A stretch of 64,000 nucleotides of DNA from an uncultured eubacterium 1-6 (GTDB taxonomy: Bacteria > Bacillota > Clostridia > Lachnospirales > Lachnospiraceae). Location of the stretch: positions 280,923 to 344,922 of the forward strand of contig CAIFEZ010000001.1 in the NCBI GenBank assembly GCA_903789595.1. Reading direction: 5' to 3'. The notes beneath the pieces were generated by a model. The model was given only the letters and a program-made list of their open reading frames with translations. It was not told the DNA's origin and did not search any database. Every line of letters starts with the position of its first letter. The stretch's first letter is position 1. Positions 53,042 to 61,604 of this stretch are shown piece after piece. The position numbers and the translations under genes were made by a program.

Positions 53042-54043
53042 ATGGCATTCGATTATTTCTACGGTCAGGAAGATGCGGAACAGTTCCTGTTTTATCGGAT
53101 CTCGAAGACATTGATCACGGGCGAAGAATTCCGCGAGGTCTCTGTTGAGGCAAAGCTTCTCTATGGACTCATGCTGGATCGCCTGTCCCTGTCAATGAAA
53201 AACGGATGGTTTGACGACCAGAACCGGGCATACATCATTTACACAGTCGAAGATATCATGAGCGATCTGCAGTGCGGAAATCAGAAAGCAGTCAGGCTGC
53301 TGTCCGAGCTGGAGAAGAAAGCAGGCCTGATCAAGCGCAGGCGGCAGGGCCTTGGAAAGCCTTCTTTGACCTATGTTCTGAAGTTTTCCACAGGCAGTCC
53401 GGACCATACTTCAGAATCACATTTCAAGAAATGTGAAAATCACACTTCTGGGGCAGAGGAGAACCTCCAGAAATGTGAAAATCACACTTCTGCGGGTGTG
53501 AATATCACATCTCTGGAAGTGTGCGAATCACACACTAATAAGACTAATCATAACCAGACTGAGATTAATTATATGAATCCTATCAATCCTATCTATCCAG
53601 ATACTACTCCGCGCGAGGAGCTGACTGTTCCGGACAGTGAAGAGGACGATGGGATCGATGGGATTTCATACAATTCTTTGAAAACGAGAAAGGAATATCA
53701 GGATTACTTCCGGGAGAAACTGGAGATCGACTGTCTGAAGCAGAATCGGCAGTTTGACGCGAGAACGGTTGATGAATTGTTTGACATGTGTGTGGATATC
53801 ATGTGCAGCACCAGCTATGTAATCCGAGTGAACCGGGAGGACAAGCCAGCAGCGATTGTGAAAAGTCAGATCATGAAACTGGAGTACAGCCACATGGAAT
53901 ACATCTTGAACTGCTTTCATGACCAGACGTCCGAGATCCGCAATATCCGGGCTTATATGCTGACGATGCTGTATAACGCGCCGCTGACGATTGACCACTA
54001 TTACCGGGCACAGGTCAATCATGACTTGTACGGAATGGGGTAA
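53042..54043 (+). CDS. repA: RepA_N-type replication initiator
   Basis: The 333-residue protein has the RepA_N domain (about 1-115): YFYGQEDAEQFLFYRISKTL, then LSLSMKNGW, TVEDIMSDLQCGNQKAVRLLSELEKKAGLIKRRRQGLGKP. The middle (about 120-185) is a low-complexity region with repeated KCENHTS. It is coded by four palindromic iterons (53432-53532). The C-terminal part (about 210-333) starts SYNSLKTRKEYQDYFREKLEID. RepA_N initiators drive plasmids and Tn1549-like elements, and their origin often lies inside the gene. GGAGGGGAGG precedes the ATG. Confidence 0.9.
   Translation: MAFDYFYGQEDAEQFLFYRISKTLITGEEFREVSVEAKLLYGLMLDRLSLSMKNGWFDDQNRAYIIYTVEDIMSDLQCGNQKAVRLLSELEKKAGLIKRRRQGLGKPSLTYVLKFSTGSPDHTSESHFKKCENHTSGAEENLQKCENHTSAGVNITSLEVCESHTNKTNHNQTEINYMNPINPIYPDTTPREELTVPDSEEDDGIDGISYNSLKTRKEYQDYFREKLEIDCLKQNRQFDARTVDELFDMCVDIMCSTSYVIRVNREDKPAAIVKSQIMKLEYSHMEYILNCFHDQTSEIRNIRAYMLTMLYNAPLTIDHYYRAQVNHDLYGMG
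53432..53532 (+). repeat. four palindromic iterons inside repA (candidate origin)
   Basis: TGTGAAAATCACA (53432-53444 and 53474-53486), TGTGAATATCACA (53497-53509) and TGTGCGAATCACA (53520-53532). All keep TGTG and TCACA arms; spacing is 42, 23 and 23 bp. Confidence 0.8.
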
Positions 54044-54060
54044 GAAAGCGAGTGAGAGAG

Positions 54061-54888
54061 ATGAAAGAGAAAACGACAGTAATGGCTGTTGTCAACCAGA
54101 AGGGCGGCACAGCAAAGACCACAACCGTGGAAAATCTGGGAATCGGACTGGCCAGAACGGGAAAGAAGGTACTGCTTGTGGATGTTGATCCGCAGGCGTC
54201 TCTGACCATCTGTCTGGGGTATCCGAAACCGGACGATCTGGAGGTGACATTGGCCGATATGCTTGCGTCGTTGATCAACGACCAATGCGTAGACATATCA
54301 AAGGGCATTCTTCACCAGCAGGAAGGCGTCGACCTGATCCCATCCAACATTGCAATGGCAGGTCTTGAGGTAGCGCTGGTCAATGCCATGAACCGGGAAA
54401 GAGTCCTCAAGCAGTTTCTCGAACCGATCAAGGGAAGATACGACTATGTGCTGCTGGACTGTATGCGGAGTCTGGGAATGCTGACGGTGAATTCGCTTGT
54501 TGCGGCGGATGCGGCGCTGATTCCAGTACAGGCAAATTACTTGTCTGCCAAAGGTTTGGAACAGCTTCTGCAGACCATCAACAAGGTCAAGCGGCAGATC
54601 AATCCGAAGTTACGAATCGAAGGCATTCTGCTGACGATGGTGGATAGCAGAACGAATTATGCAAAGGACATCAGCAGTCTGATCCGTGATACCTACGGAT
54701 CGAAAATCCGGGTTTTTGATTCTGCAATACCACGTTCGATCAGGGCTGCCGAGATCAGTGCAGAAGGAAAAAGCATCTTCGCTTACGATCCCCGGGGCAA
54801 GGTGGCGGAAGCATATCAGGAGACGATAAAGGAGGTACTGAGAAATGCCGAGAAAAGGCGCAAACATCAGCTTGAACAGCTACGATGA
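54061..54888 (+). CDS. parA: ParA-family partition ATPase
   Basis: The ATPase has the deviant Walker A NQKGGTAKTTTVENLG near residue 12, VDVDPQASLT, and the Walker B VLLDC in DYVLLDCMRSLGML. It is about 275 residues, with no N-terminal DNA-binding domain. It moves or positions element DNA with ParB. The start is ATG at 54061 or GTG at 54052, following repA by 8-17 bp. Its end overlaps parB by 44 bp. Confidence 0.95.
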   Translation: MKEKTTVMAVVNQKGGTAKTTTVENLGIGLARTGKKVLLVDVDPQASLTICLGYPKPDDLEVTLADMLASLINDQCVDISKGILHQQEGVDLIPSNIAMAGLEVALVNAMNRERVLKQFLEPIKGRYDYVLLDCMRSLGMLTVNSLVAADAALIPVQANYLSAKGLEQLLQTINKVKRQINPKLRIEGILLTMVDSRTNYAKDISSLIRDTYGSKIRVFDSAIPRSIRAAEISAEGKSIFAYDPRGKVAEAYQETIKEVLRNAEKRRKHQLEQLR

Positions 54889-55786
54889 CATCTTCAAGAC
54901 CGATGAAGCCAGAAATGATACCGGCGAGCATGTAGTCATGATGGATCTGGAGAAGATTCATCCGTTTAGAGATCATCCGTTCAAGGTGGTTGACGACGAG
55001 GACATGCGCAAGACGGCAGACAGCATTCGGGAATACGGTGTGCTCGTCCCGGCGATTGTGAGGCCGATGGAAAACGGAGATTATGAAATGATCTCCGGGC
55101 ATCGCAGAAGATACGCTTCTATGCTTGCCGGGAAAGAGACCATGCCGGTGATTATCCGGGAGATGGATGATGACACGGCAAAGATCCTTATGGTGGACTC
55201 CAACCTACAGCGGGAACATATCCTGCCAAGCGAGAGGGCAAAAGCCTACCAGATGAAAATGGAGGCATTGAAACATCAGGGACAGAGAAAGGACCTTCAA
55301 AAAGGAGAGGATGCAACTTGTCGACAAGTTGTCGACAAGTTAAAAGTTGCGGATGCGATTGGAAAAGAAGCTGGGGAGAGCGGTCGTCAGGTCCAGCGTT
55401 ATCTGCGTCTCAACAGTCTGATCCCGTAGATTCAGGATCTCGTGGATGATAAGAAAATCGCCTTCAATCCGGCAGTTGAACTCTCTTACCTGTCCACTGA
55501 GGAACAGAAAGAGTTTATTCAAGCTATGGAGGAAGCACAGACCTCGCCATCGCTTTCGCAGGCGCAGCGGCTGAAGAGAGCCAGTCAGGAAGGAAGGTGC
55601 ACGCCGGATGTTATACGCAGTGTGATGGATGAGGAGAAAAAGAGTCCGATGGACCGGCTGGTTTTGGATGGAAATGAGCTGCGCAAATACTTCCCGAAGT
55701 CCTACACGCCCAGGCAGATGCAGGACACAATCTTAAAACTGCTGGATCAGTGGATGAAAAAACGTGATCGCAGCATGGAACGATAA
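54845..55786 (+). pseudogene. parB: ParB-family protein interrupted by an in-frame amber codon
   Basis: The N-terminal 194 codons hold the ParB nuclease-like domain (IREYGVLVPAIVRPMENGDYEMISGHRRRYASMLAG, then DSNLQREHILPSERAKAYQMKMEAL) and the start of the helix-turn-helix. At 55427-55429 the frame has TAG after LNSLIP. The same frame then continues IQDLVDDKKIAFNPAVELSYLSTEEQKEF to 55786 as in intact relatives. One base change (GAG to TAG) would explain it. A shortened protein may still be made. Confidence 0.85.
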
Positions 55787-55867
55787 TCAATTGCTTTTCG
55801 GTACAGACGCTTTACCTGCAGGGCGAGGCGTCTTTTTCAAAGGAGAAAATGAAGGGAGACCAAAGAA

Positions 55868-56662
55868 ATGAAGGATCATAGTGAAGATCAGACAATGAGC
55901 GTCAATAACGGAGGAATGCAGGCAACGCAAAGAGTGGTTAGCGAAGAACAATATAACCTGTTGATGGATCAGCTTCGGATCGAACTGGTGCCGACAGAAT
56001 CGCATTCGGAATTGCTGAAGACGGCAGTGCATAGGAAGGTCGAAGATCTCTCTGTGATTGTTCAGGCAATGATATCGCAGAAAAATGGTACGACCAAACG
56101 GGTTCTGGTCACGGCGGATGCACTTGATGCAATGGAAATCGACAAGGAAAAATTCCTGCAGGATGCGATTAGCGCATCTGAGAAGAACTATCCCGCAGGA
56201 ATGGCAACGCTCAGTTCCTTTTTGGGGGCTGACGATGGAGCGGTATTCCAGCTTTATGTTGCCTCCATGGCGGATATGGCAAATGGCGCTGGTGTCATCC
56301 TCTATCCGAATTTTATGGAGAAAGCAGCGCAGGAACTCGGCGGTGATTTCTATGTGCTTCCATCCTCGGTTCATGAGGTGCTGTTTCTGAGAGACGACGG
56401 CGCGATTTCGCTGGAGGAGCTGAAAGGAATTGTCCATTCGGTGAATCAGACTGAGGTTTCCGATGAGGATTTTCTCTCGGATAACGTCTATCACTACGAT
56501 GCCATGGAGCGGAAGCTGGAGATCGGAGAAAAGTTTCAGGAACGCAAAGCCCATGAGAAGGAAGGCAGACACTCGGTTCTTGGAGAACTGACTTCGACCA
56601 GAGCGTCCGTAAAGGCACCGGTGGAAAAAGCGGCACACAATAAGGACGAGATGACAATTTGA
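55868..56662 (+). CDS. DUF5688-like protein of the conjugative element
   Basis: The 264-residue soluble protein shares its late region with the chromosomal DUF5688 gene at 2646-3530: DFYVLPSSVHEVLFLRDDGAISLEELKGIVHSVNQTEVSDEDFLSDNVYHYD here against the same pattern there. The N-terminal half differs. It has no recognised catalytic motif. It lies between parB and pcfB in unit D. GGAG near 55855 supports the ATG. Function unknown. Confidence 0.75.
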   Translation: MKDHSEDQTMSVNNGGMQATQRVVSEEQYNLLMDQLRIELVPTESHSELLKTAVHRKVEDLSVIVQAMISQKNGTTKRVLVTADALDAMEIDKEKFLQDAISASEKNYPAGMATLSSFLGADDGAVFQLYVASMADMANGAGVILYPNFMEKAAQELGGDFYVLPSSVHEVLFLRDDGAISLEELKGIVHSVNQTEVSDEDFLSDNVYHYDAMERKLEIGEKFQERKAHEKEGRHSVLGELTSTRASVKAPVEKAAHNKDEMTI

Positions 56663-56675
56663 AGGAGGAGCAGTA

Positions 56676-56870
56676 ATGGAAAACTATGCAGAAGAAACTG
56701 GAACAGGAGGCCGTATGAAAAAACATTTGCAGAAGTACGCCAAGGAGCTTGGCAGGATCAGAAACCGGGCAAGGCTCCTGCAATATGCAGCATTGCTGAA
56801 GGAGCGGGAAGAACAATGTTCTGGAAGGAGTGATCTGAGTGCAGGAAGAGATCGAAAACAGAGCCGTTAA
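56676..56870 (+). CDS. small basic protein, unknown
   Basis: A strong GGAGGAG site precedes this 64-residue frame, MENYAEETGTGGRMKKHLQK, which is helical and rich in Arg and Lys in the middle. It overlaps the start of pcfB by 32 bp, which suggests coupling. I know no family for it. Confidence 0.55.
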   Translation: MENYAEETGTGGRMKKHLQKYAKELGRIRNRARLLQYAALLKEREEQCSGRSDLSAGRDRKQSR

Positions 56871-57327
56871 TCTTGCGATTACGATGACACGTTTGACAGG
56901 TAATACCATTGCCGCCGGGATCAAAACATATCTGAATCATCGGTCAAAAGTAAAGAACCAGAAACTGGCAAAGGCTGCTGAAGGACCGCATGGCAAGATG
57001 ACGGTGAAGGAGCTGATCGGCAAGGAGCAGGGGGTCAGCTTTATTCCGCTGGATGACAGCCGGATCCGGGAATTTGAGCGATCCGCAAGAAAATACGGTG
57101 TGGATTTCGCTGTGACCAAGGATAAAACCAAGGTGCCGCCAAAATACACAATCTTCTTCAAGGCAAAGGATGCGGATGCATTGACGGCCATTGTAGAGGA
57201 TTACACGCAGAAACAGTTGCGCCGGAAGGAGAGGCCTTCTCTTCTGAAACAGCTGACAAAGCTGAAGGCAATTGTTGCGGCGATTCCGAACAAGGTGAGA
57301 AACAAGGAACAGGAGCATACGCTGTGA
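56839..57327 (+). CDS. PcfB family protein (DUF3801)
   Basis: This 162-residue protein matches PcfB: VNLAITMTRLTGNTIAAGIKTYLNHRSK, then GKMTVKELIGKEQGVSFIPLDDSRIREFERSARKYGVDFAVTKD. PcfB is found beside the coupling protein in pCF10-like and Tn1549-like conjugation modules. The start is GTG at 56839 after GGAAGGAG. A VirD4 gene follows after 15 bp. Confidence 0.9.
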   Translation: MQEEIENRAVNLAITMTRLTGNTIAAGIKTYLNHRSKVKNQKLAKAAEGPHGKMTVKELIGKEQGVSFIPLDDSRIREFERSARKYGVDFAVTKDKTKVPPKYTIFFKAKDADALTAIVEDYTQKQLRRKERPSLLKQLTKLKAIVAAIPNKVRNKEQEHTL

Positions 57328-57342
57328 GCGGGAAGGTAGCGG

Positions 57343-57987
57343 ATGAAAATGAGTGCAGATGATCAAAAGAAGAAGCTGATCCTGAGCCTTCCCTATCTCA
57401 TCTTCGGACTTGTCTTCACCAACTTCGGAGAGGCATGGCGCCTTGCAGAAGGAACAGATCCGTCTGAGAAGGTGGCAGCGTTTATGACGACACTGGGAAC
57501 GGCATTTGAAAATCCGCTTTCCAGCATTCATCCGCTGGATCTTTTTGTCGGCATCTGCTGCGCCTGTTTGCTCCGGCTTGCGGTTTACGTACGAGGCAAG
57601 AACGCAAAGAAGTACCGGCACAATACCGAATATGGCAGTGCCAGATGGGGAACGCATCAAGACATTGCGCCGTTTGAAGATCCAATCTTCCAGAACAACG
57701 TGATCCTGACGAAAACGGAGCTGCTGATGATGAGCAATCGCCCGAAGAATCCCGGCAATGCCAGAAATAAGAACGTCCTGATCGTCGGTGGGTCCGGTTC
57801 CGGTAAGACAAGGTTCTGGCTGAAGCCCAACCTCCTCCAGATGCACAGCTCCTATGTGATCACAGATCCGAAGGCCAGTGTCCTGGTGGAATGTGGGAAT
57901 GCGCTTCTGCACGGCGCACCGAAACTGGATGAGAAAGGCAACAGTGGGCGATCGGCAGATTTGCGCAGTATGAAGCCGATTTTCTGA
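57343..57987 (+). pseudogene. VirD4/TraG-like conjugative coupling protein, 3'-truncated
   Basis: The N-terminal part has two membrane segments (about 10-30 and 60-80), then YGSARWGTHQDI, Walker A VGGSGSGKTRF and VITDPKASVLVECGNALL. True coupling proteins are about 600 residues; here similarity ends after APKLDEKGN near 57940, and a foreign tail follows. The coupling ATPase cannot work, so unit D has lost self-transfer, at least through this gene. Confidence 0.88.
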
Positions 57988-58250
57988 ATGATATGGGGCA
58001 ACTGATGCATGAACTCGATGGATCCGAGGATTATCGGACGATCCGAGATTATGCAGTTGAAGCACTGGAGAAGAGCCACCATAACGAGAAAATGTATTAC
58101 TGGCTGATCGTCAGTCAGATCGAGAGACATAAGAGCAGCCTTGTGCCGACAGATCTGAGAGCAGCAAAGAAAATTCTGGATCCGGATGCCTATTGTTCTC
58201 TGGCGGAGCATCTTCAGAAACGATATCCTGATCTTTCTACAGAGGTTTAA
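57939..58250 (+). pseudogene. C-terminal fragment of an unknown element protein
   Basis: A frame entered at the virD4 breakpoint reads FAQYEADFLNDMGQLMHELDG, then EALEKSHHNEKMYYWLIVSQIERHKSSLVP and ends AEHLQKRYPDLSTEV. It looks like the end of a real protein joined by a deletion. I do not recognise the family. Confidence 0.45.
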
Positions 58251-58261
58251 CATGAATCTGA

Positions 58262-58345
58262 ATTCGACCGGAATGCGACGGAGATAATACTTGTACAAGA
58301 CCGTATTATTGGATTCGACCGGGAAGCGACCGATATGTAACCAGG
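58262..58345 (+). repeat. direct repeat around a short palindrome
   Basis: ATTCGACCGGAATGCGAC (58263) and ATTCGACCGGGAAGCGAC (58314) flank a pair of arms ATAATAC and GTATTAT. It lies between the protein fragment and the XRE gene. Confidence 0.5.
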
Positions 58346-58350
58346 CGCGC

Positions 58351-58410
58351 CACTCCTGATTCGTAAGATGAAATTGCAATCGCGATTTGCAAATCTTACG
58401 AACAGGAGTG
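58351..58410 (+). promoter_or_regulatory. long inverted repeat that covers the XRE ribosome site
   Basis: CACTCCTG with TTCGTAAGAT in the left arm pairs with ATCTTACGAACAGGAGTG in the right arm; AATTGCAA/TTTGCAA extend it inward. The right arm contains the CAGGAG ribosome site (58403-58408) of the gene at 58417. The RNA hairpin would hide it. Confidence 0.75.
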
Positions 58411-58416
58411 ATTTTT

Positions 58417-58704
58417 ATGTATTTCAATCAAAATGAAATCGGAACAAGAGTCCGGGATTTGCGCCGGCGTCGCGGTTTGACAATCGAGAAATTATCTGAA
58501 GAACTCAATTACAGCCACAGCCACATGAGCAAGGCGGAGCATGGCGTACATAGCTATTCCGTCGATCTTCTGATCGACCTTGCGGAATACTTCAATGTCA
58601 GTCTGGATTTTCTGATCCTCGGAAGGGAGAGGACGAATCATCATCTTAAGACTCGTCTGAGAATCCTCATTCAGGAATTGATCACCATCGAAGAGCGTCT
58701 CTGA
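58417..58704 (+). CDS. XRE-family helix-turn-helix regulator
   Basis: The 95-residue protein has a Cro/CI-type domain: NEIGTRVRDLRRRRGLTIEKLSEELNYSHSHMSKAEHGVHSYSVDLLIDLAEYFNVSLDFLILG. CAGGAG precedes the ATG at 58417 but lies in a long inverted repeat. In Tn1549-like elements a similar small regulator precedes the recombinase and controls excision genes; that role is inferred here. Confidence 0.88.
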   Translation: MYFNQNEIGTRVRDLRRRRGLTIEKLSEELNYSHSHMSKAEHGVHSYSVDLLIDLAEYFNVSLDFLILGRERTNHHLKTRLRILIQELITIEERL

Positions 58705-58814
58705 TGTGCCCAATTACTGCCTGTTGATGAGCAGTACTGCGCCCTCGAAGCGTCATTGGATCGAGGCTATGCTTTTCTCAGAACAGATGAAATCTGTTCT
58801 GAGAACTTCGATCT

Positions 58815-60320
58815 TTGACAACTATTGCCGTTTATTTCGAGGATGAGAAGATCAATACACTCTCAATGGATGGCGAATTGCTGCTAGTTGTTCTGAGTTC
58901 TGTAGCACAGCAGGAAGTTGAGAACATATCAGCAAATACGAAAAAGGGCATTGCTATGAAGATGTCCAGAGGAGAGATGGTCGGGTTTGCCCGCGCTCTT
59001 GGCTACAATTATGATACGGAAACGAAAACGATTAGCATCAATGAGGAAGAGGCAAAGATCGTACGCTTCATCTTTGATGAATACGTCAAAGGCAATGGCG
59101 CCAGAGTGATTGGCCACAAACTGGAAGACATGGGTGCTCTTACTGCCTATGGCTGCAAGCACTGGCAGGAAACAACGATCATTGGTATTATCCGCAATGA
59201 AAAGTATAAGGGTGATCTTGTTCAGGGCAAGACCTTTACCGTTGATCCGATCTCTCACAGAAGATTGGAGAATCAAGGCGAGGTAAACAAGTACGTGGTG
59301 AAGGATCACCATGAACCCATTGTTTCTGAAGAGGTATGGAATAAGGCACAGGAGATTCTGGAAAAGCGTTCTCCGTCGCACAGCAATCCGCTGGTGGATC
59401 CGCAGCAGCGCACCAAATTCAGCAGGAAATACACGTTCAGCTGTATGCTGCAATGCGGTTTCTGCCAATCAACGCTGACCCGGCGAACCCGGAATCATCA
59501 GACGAAATATAAGCAGGTTGTCTGGCATTGCGTTGCTGCAACAAAAGGCGGGAAGAAGAAATGCCCGCAATGCAAAGCAATTCCGGAAACGGTCATTGAG
59601 GATGCTTTTGTCGAGTCTTTCAATCTGATTACCGATCGGCATAAAGAAGTGCTGGAAGAATTCTGGGAGCGGATCGAGGAAACGCTTCACAGTAAGGAAG
59701 TGGATGCAGCAGCGCAGAAAATCAAGACTGATCTTGCTTTTCTTGAGAAGAAGAACAAGCGGCTTCTGGATATGCGGCTGGAGAGCAAGATTGATATGAA
59801 CACATATCTTGCCAAGGACGACGAATTAAAGAAGGAAATTGCGAAGAAAAGGGTCGAGCTTTCAAAGCTGCAGGATACTGAGAAGACAGAGAAAGAGGTG
59901 CGGCGCCATATCGACGCTATGCGCGAGTATCTGAAAGATGCGCAGCCACTAAAAAAATTCGATTGTCAAGTATTTGAGAGCATCGTTGAAAAGGTGTTTA
60001 TCGGCGGTTATGATGAAAACGGAAATGCGGATCCTCTAAAGATCACATTTGTCTATAAGACTGGTTTTACAGACGATAAGGACGGCAGAGACTTTAAGCA
60101 TTCTCGTCGGCACATTGGCGGACCGAAGCCCAAGAAATTATCGCAAGAAGCTGACAACGAGGCCCTTGAAAAGTTGCAACTTAATGATGGTGATGCATGT
60201 GGAGACTGTGGCTCTGCTAATTCGGCAGAACTAGAAAAGGGCCGGAAAAGCCCGTGTTTAAGCCATTTCTGCGGCATCAGCCTTTCTGAAGAGAGAGGCC
60301 GGTGCCGCTTTTTCTTTTGA
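58815..60320 (+). pseudogene. large serine recombinase, N-terminally truncated (unit D)
   Basis: The frame begins TTIAVYFEDEKINTLSMDGELLL, the last part of the resolvase catalytic domain; the nucleophile Ser region is missing. It continues with the recombinase domain (GFARALGYNYD, then YCGCKH-like region and IIRNEKYKGDLVQGKTF), zinc ribbon (FSCMLQCGFCQSTL, then CPQCKAI) and coiled coil. At the 3' end the frame runs through attachment sequence 5 (60196) into the next element's end DNA, so the last 40 residues are not original. It is the likely integrase of unit D, now dead. Confidence 0.88.
60196..60234 (+). mobile_element. attachment-site sequence 5 (unit D/unit E junction)
   Basis: CATGTGGAGACTGTGGCTCT codes HVETVALLIRQN and a TAG stop in one frame. 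The hairpin 60271-60313 and four left-end iterons (about 60346, 60386, 60417 and 60448) follow. Confidence 0.82.
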
Positions 60321-60899
60321 AAAAAATGTGAATATCGCTCTGGCGTGACTGTGGAAAGGCTATTTTGATGAATTTCTGCTGGGCGAGACTGTGACTTTGC
60401 TATTTGGGGCAGGTTGTGATTGTGGAAAGGCTATTTTTCGGAGGTCGTGACTGTGGGAAGGCTATTTAAGGTTTTGGTAAGATCATCATCACGAAGACAT
60501 AAAAAGAGGGCGGTACGGCAGTGATACTGTATCGCCCTCGAAGACATTACAATTTATCGATGAGAATAGTTTATTCCGCCTCGGGATGCCGGGGCGTTTT
60601 TTTTATGGAAGAAAAAACACCTAATGTTATCATATTACATAAACATTATGCGGAAATGAGGCTGTGGAAAAAACCAGATGTATCTACTTAATAAACTTTC
60701 CGCAAGAGTTGACCTGCAGAAAAAATCAGAATTTGGCGATTAGATAAATTTAGTTTTCATTGTAAAAACCTTTATTGTAGGGCGTTGCTACGTAAAGTAG
60801 CAGAAAATAGTGAAATGACAGCTAATGTTTCTTGTTTGATATAGATTAATTTGCCAATCTGTGAAGGAAGTAAAACAAACCGAAAACGGAGGTGGAAAA
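60321..60899 (+). other. non-coding left end of unit E
   Basis: This stretch holds the four iterons, a hairpin with arms GAGGGCGGTAC and GTATCGCCCTC (60507-60540), a few residual recombinase codons (EDITI-like, 60540-60560), a terminator (60577-60605: CCGCCTCGG with CCGGGGCG then eight T) and AT-rich DNA with no gene. GGAGG near 60888 belongs to the next frame. Confidence 0.7.
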
Positions 60900-61037
60900 A
60901 TGACTTTAGAAGAACAAATTAAACATTACAGAAAACAGGTTGGACTTTCACAGGAGAAGATGGCTGAGAAAATCGGTGTATCAAGACAAGCCATTACAAA
61001 GTGGGAAAATGGAGTTTCCCCAACAAAAGGATATTAG
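60900..61037 (+). pseudogene. XRE-family regulator, truncated after 45 codons
   Basis: After GGAGG the frame reads MTLEEQIKHYRKQVGLSQEK, then MAEKIGVSRQAITKWENGVS, a complete helix-turn-helix start. A stop follows at 61035. Relatives are longer, with a C-terminal domain after PxIxxL, so it is probably a remnant; a small DNA-binding peptide remains possible. Confidence 0.7.
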
Positions 61038-61168
61038 AAACAATCCATGAAACACCTGCTTGCGTTAAAGGAATTACAATAGAATACTATATTTTTTAAC
61101 ATGCATTTCTATATTGATTTGCATGTTTTTAATTTTAAAAGAAAATTTAAAACAAACACTATATAACA

Positions 61169-61207
61169 CTTGATAACAGTTTGCAACTGTTATATACTGT
61201 TATCAAG
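61169..61207 (+). promoter_or_regulatory. gntR promoter embedded in a perfect inverted repeat
   Basis: CTTGATAACAG (61169-61179) and CTGTTATCAAG (61197-61207) are perfect 11-bp arms; AACAGTT/AACTGTT is nested inside. TTGATA (61170-61175) and TATACT (61193-61198), 17 bp apart, form a promoter that the repeat covers. Confidence 0.75.
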
Positions 61208-61229
61208 AAAAGAAGGAAGGATATAAAGA

Positions 61230-61601
61230 ATGAAAATTATAATCAATACTTCTCTAATGGTTCCCATATATGAACAGATTGTTGACCAGATTAAAATGCT
61301 CATACGCAACGGGGAACTAAAGGAAAACGACAATCTTCCATCTGTCCGTACACTTTCTAAGGAACTAAAAATAAGTGCTTTAACTGTAAAAAAAGCTTAC
61401 GACAATTTGGAAAGTGAGGGTTTTACGGTTACAGTACATGGAAAAGGCACTTATGTAGCGGCTATAAATACAGAACTGCTTTTGGAAGAACAGAAAAAAG
61501 AATTGGAAGCGGATTTGGAGCAGGCTATCCAAAAAGGCAGACGATGTGGTATTAGTGATGAAGATATAAAAAGTTTATTTGAGTTGATATTGGAGGGCTG
61601 A
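61230..61601 (+). CDS. GntR-family regulator, YtrA type
   Basis: The 123-residue regulator has a winged helix (VPIYEQIVDQIKMLIRNGELKENDNLPSVRTLSKELKISALTVKKAYDNLESEGFTVTVHGKGTYVA) and a short C-terminal dimerisation tail, as in YtrA. It leads an ABC transporter operon and probably represses it from the palindrome upstream. AT-rich codon use sets it apart from the core genes. Confidence 0.92.
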   Translation: MKIIINTSLMVPIYEQIVDQIKMLIRNGELKENDNLPSVRTLSKELKISALTVKKAYDNLESEGFTVTVHGKGTYVAAINTELLLEEQKKELEADLEQAIQKGRRCGISDEDIKSLFELILEG

Positions 61602-61604
61602 TGT

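Noticed and set aside
55427..55429. Read-through or pyrrolysine at the parB TAG
   Set aside because: There is no sign of a recoding element or of pyl genes, and the partition gene is in a decayed unit. A point mutation is simpler.
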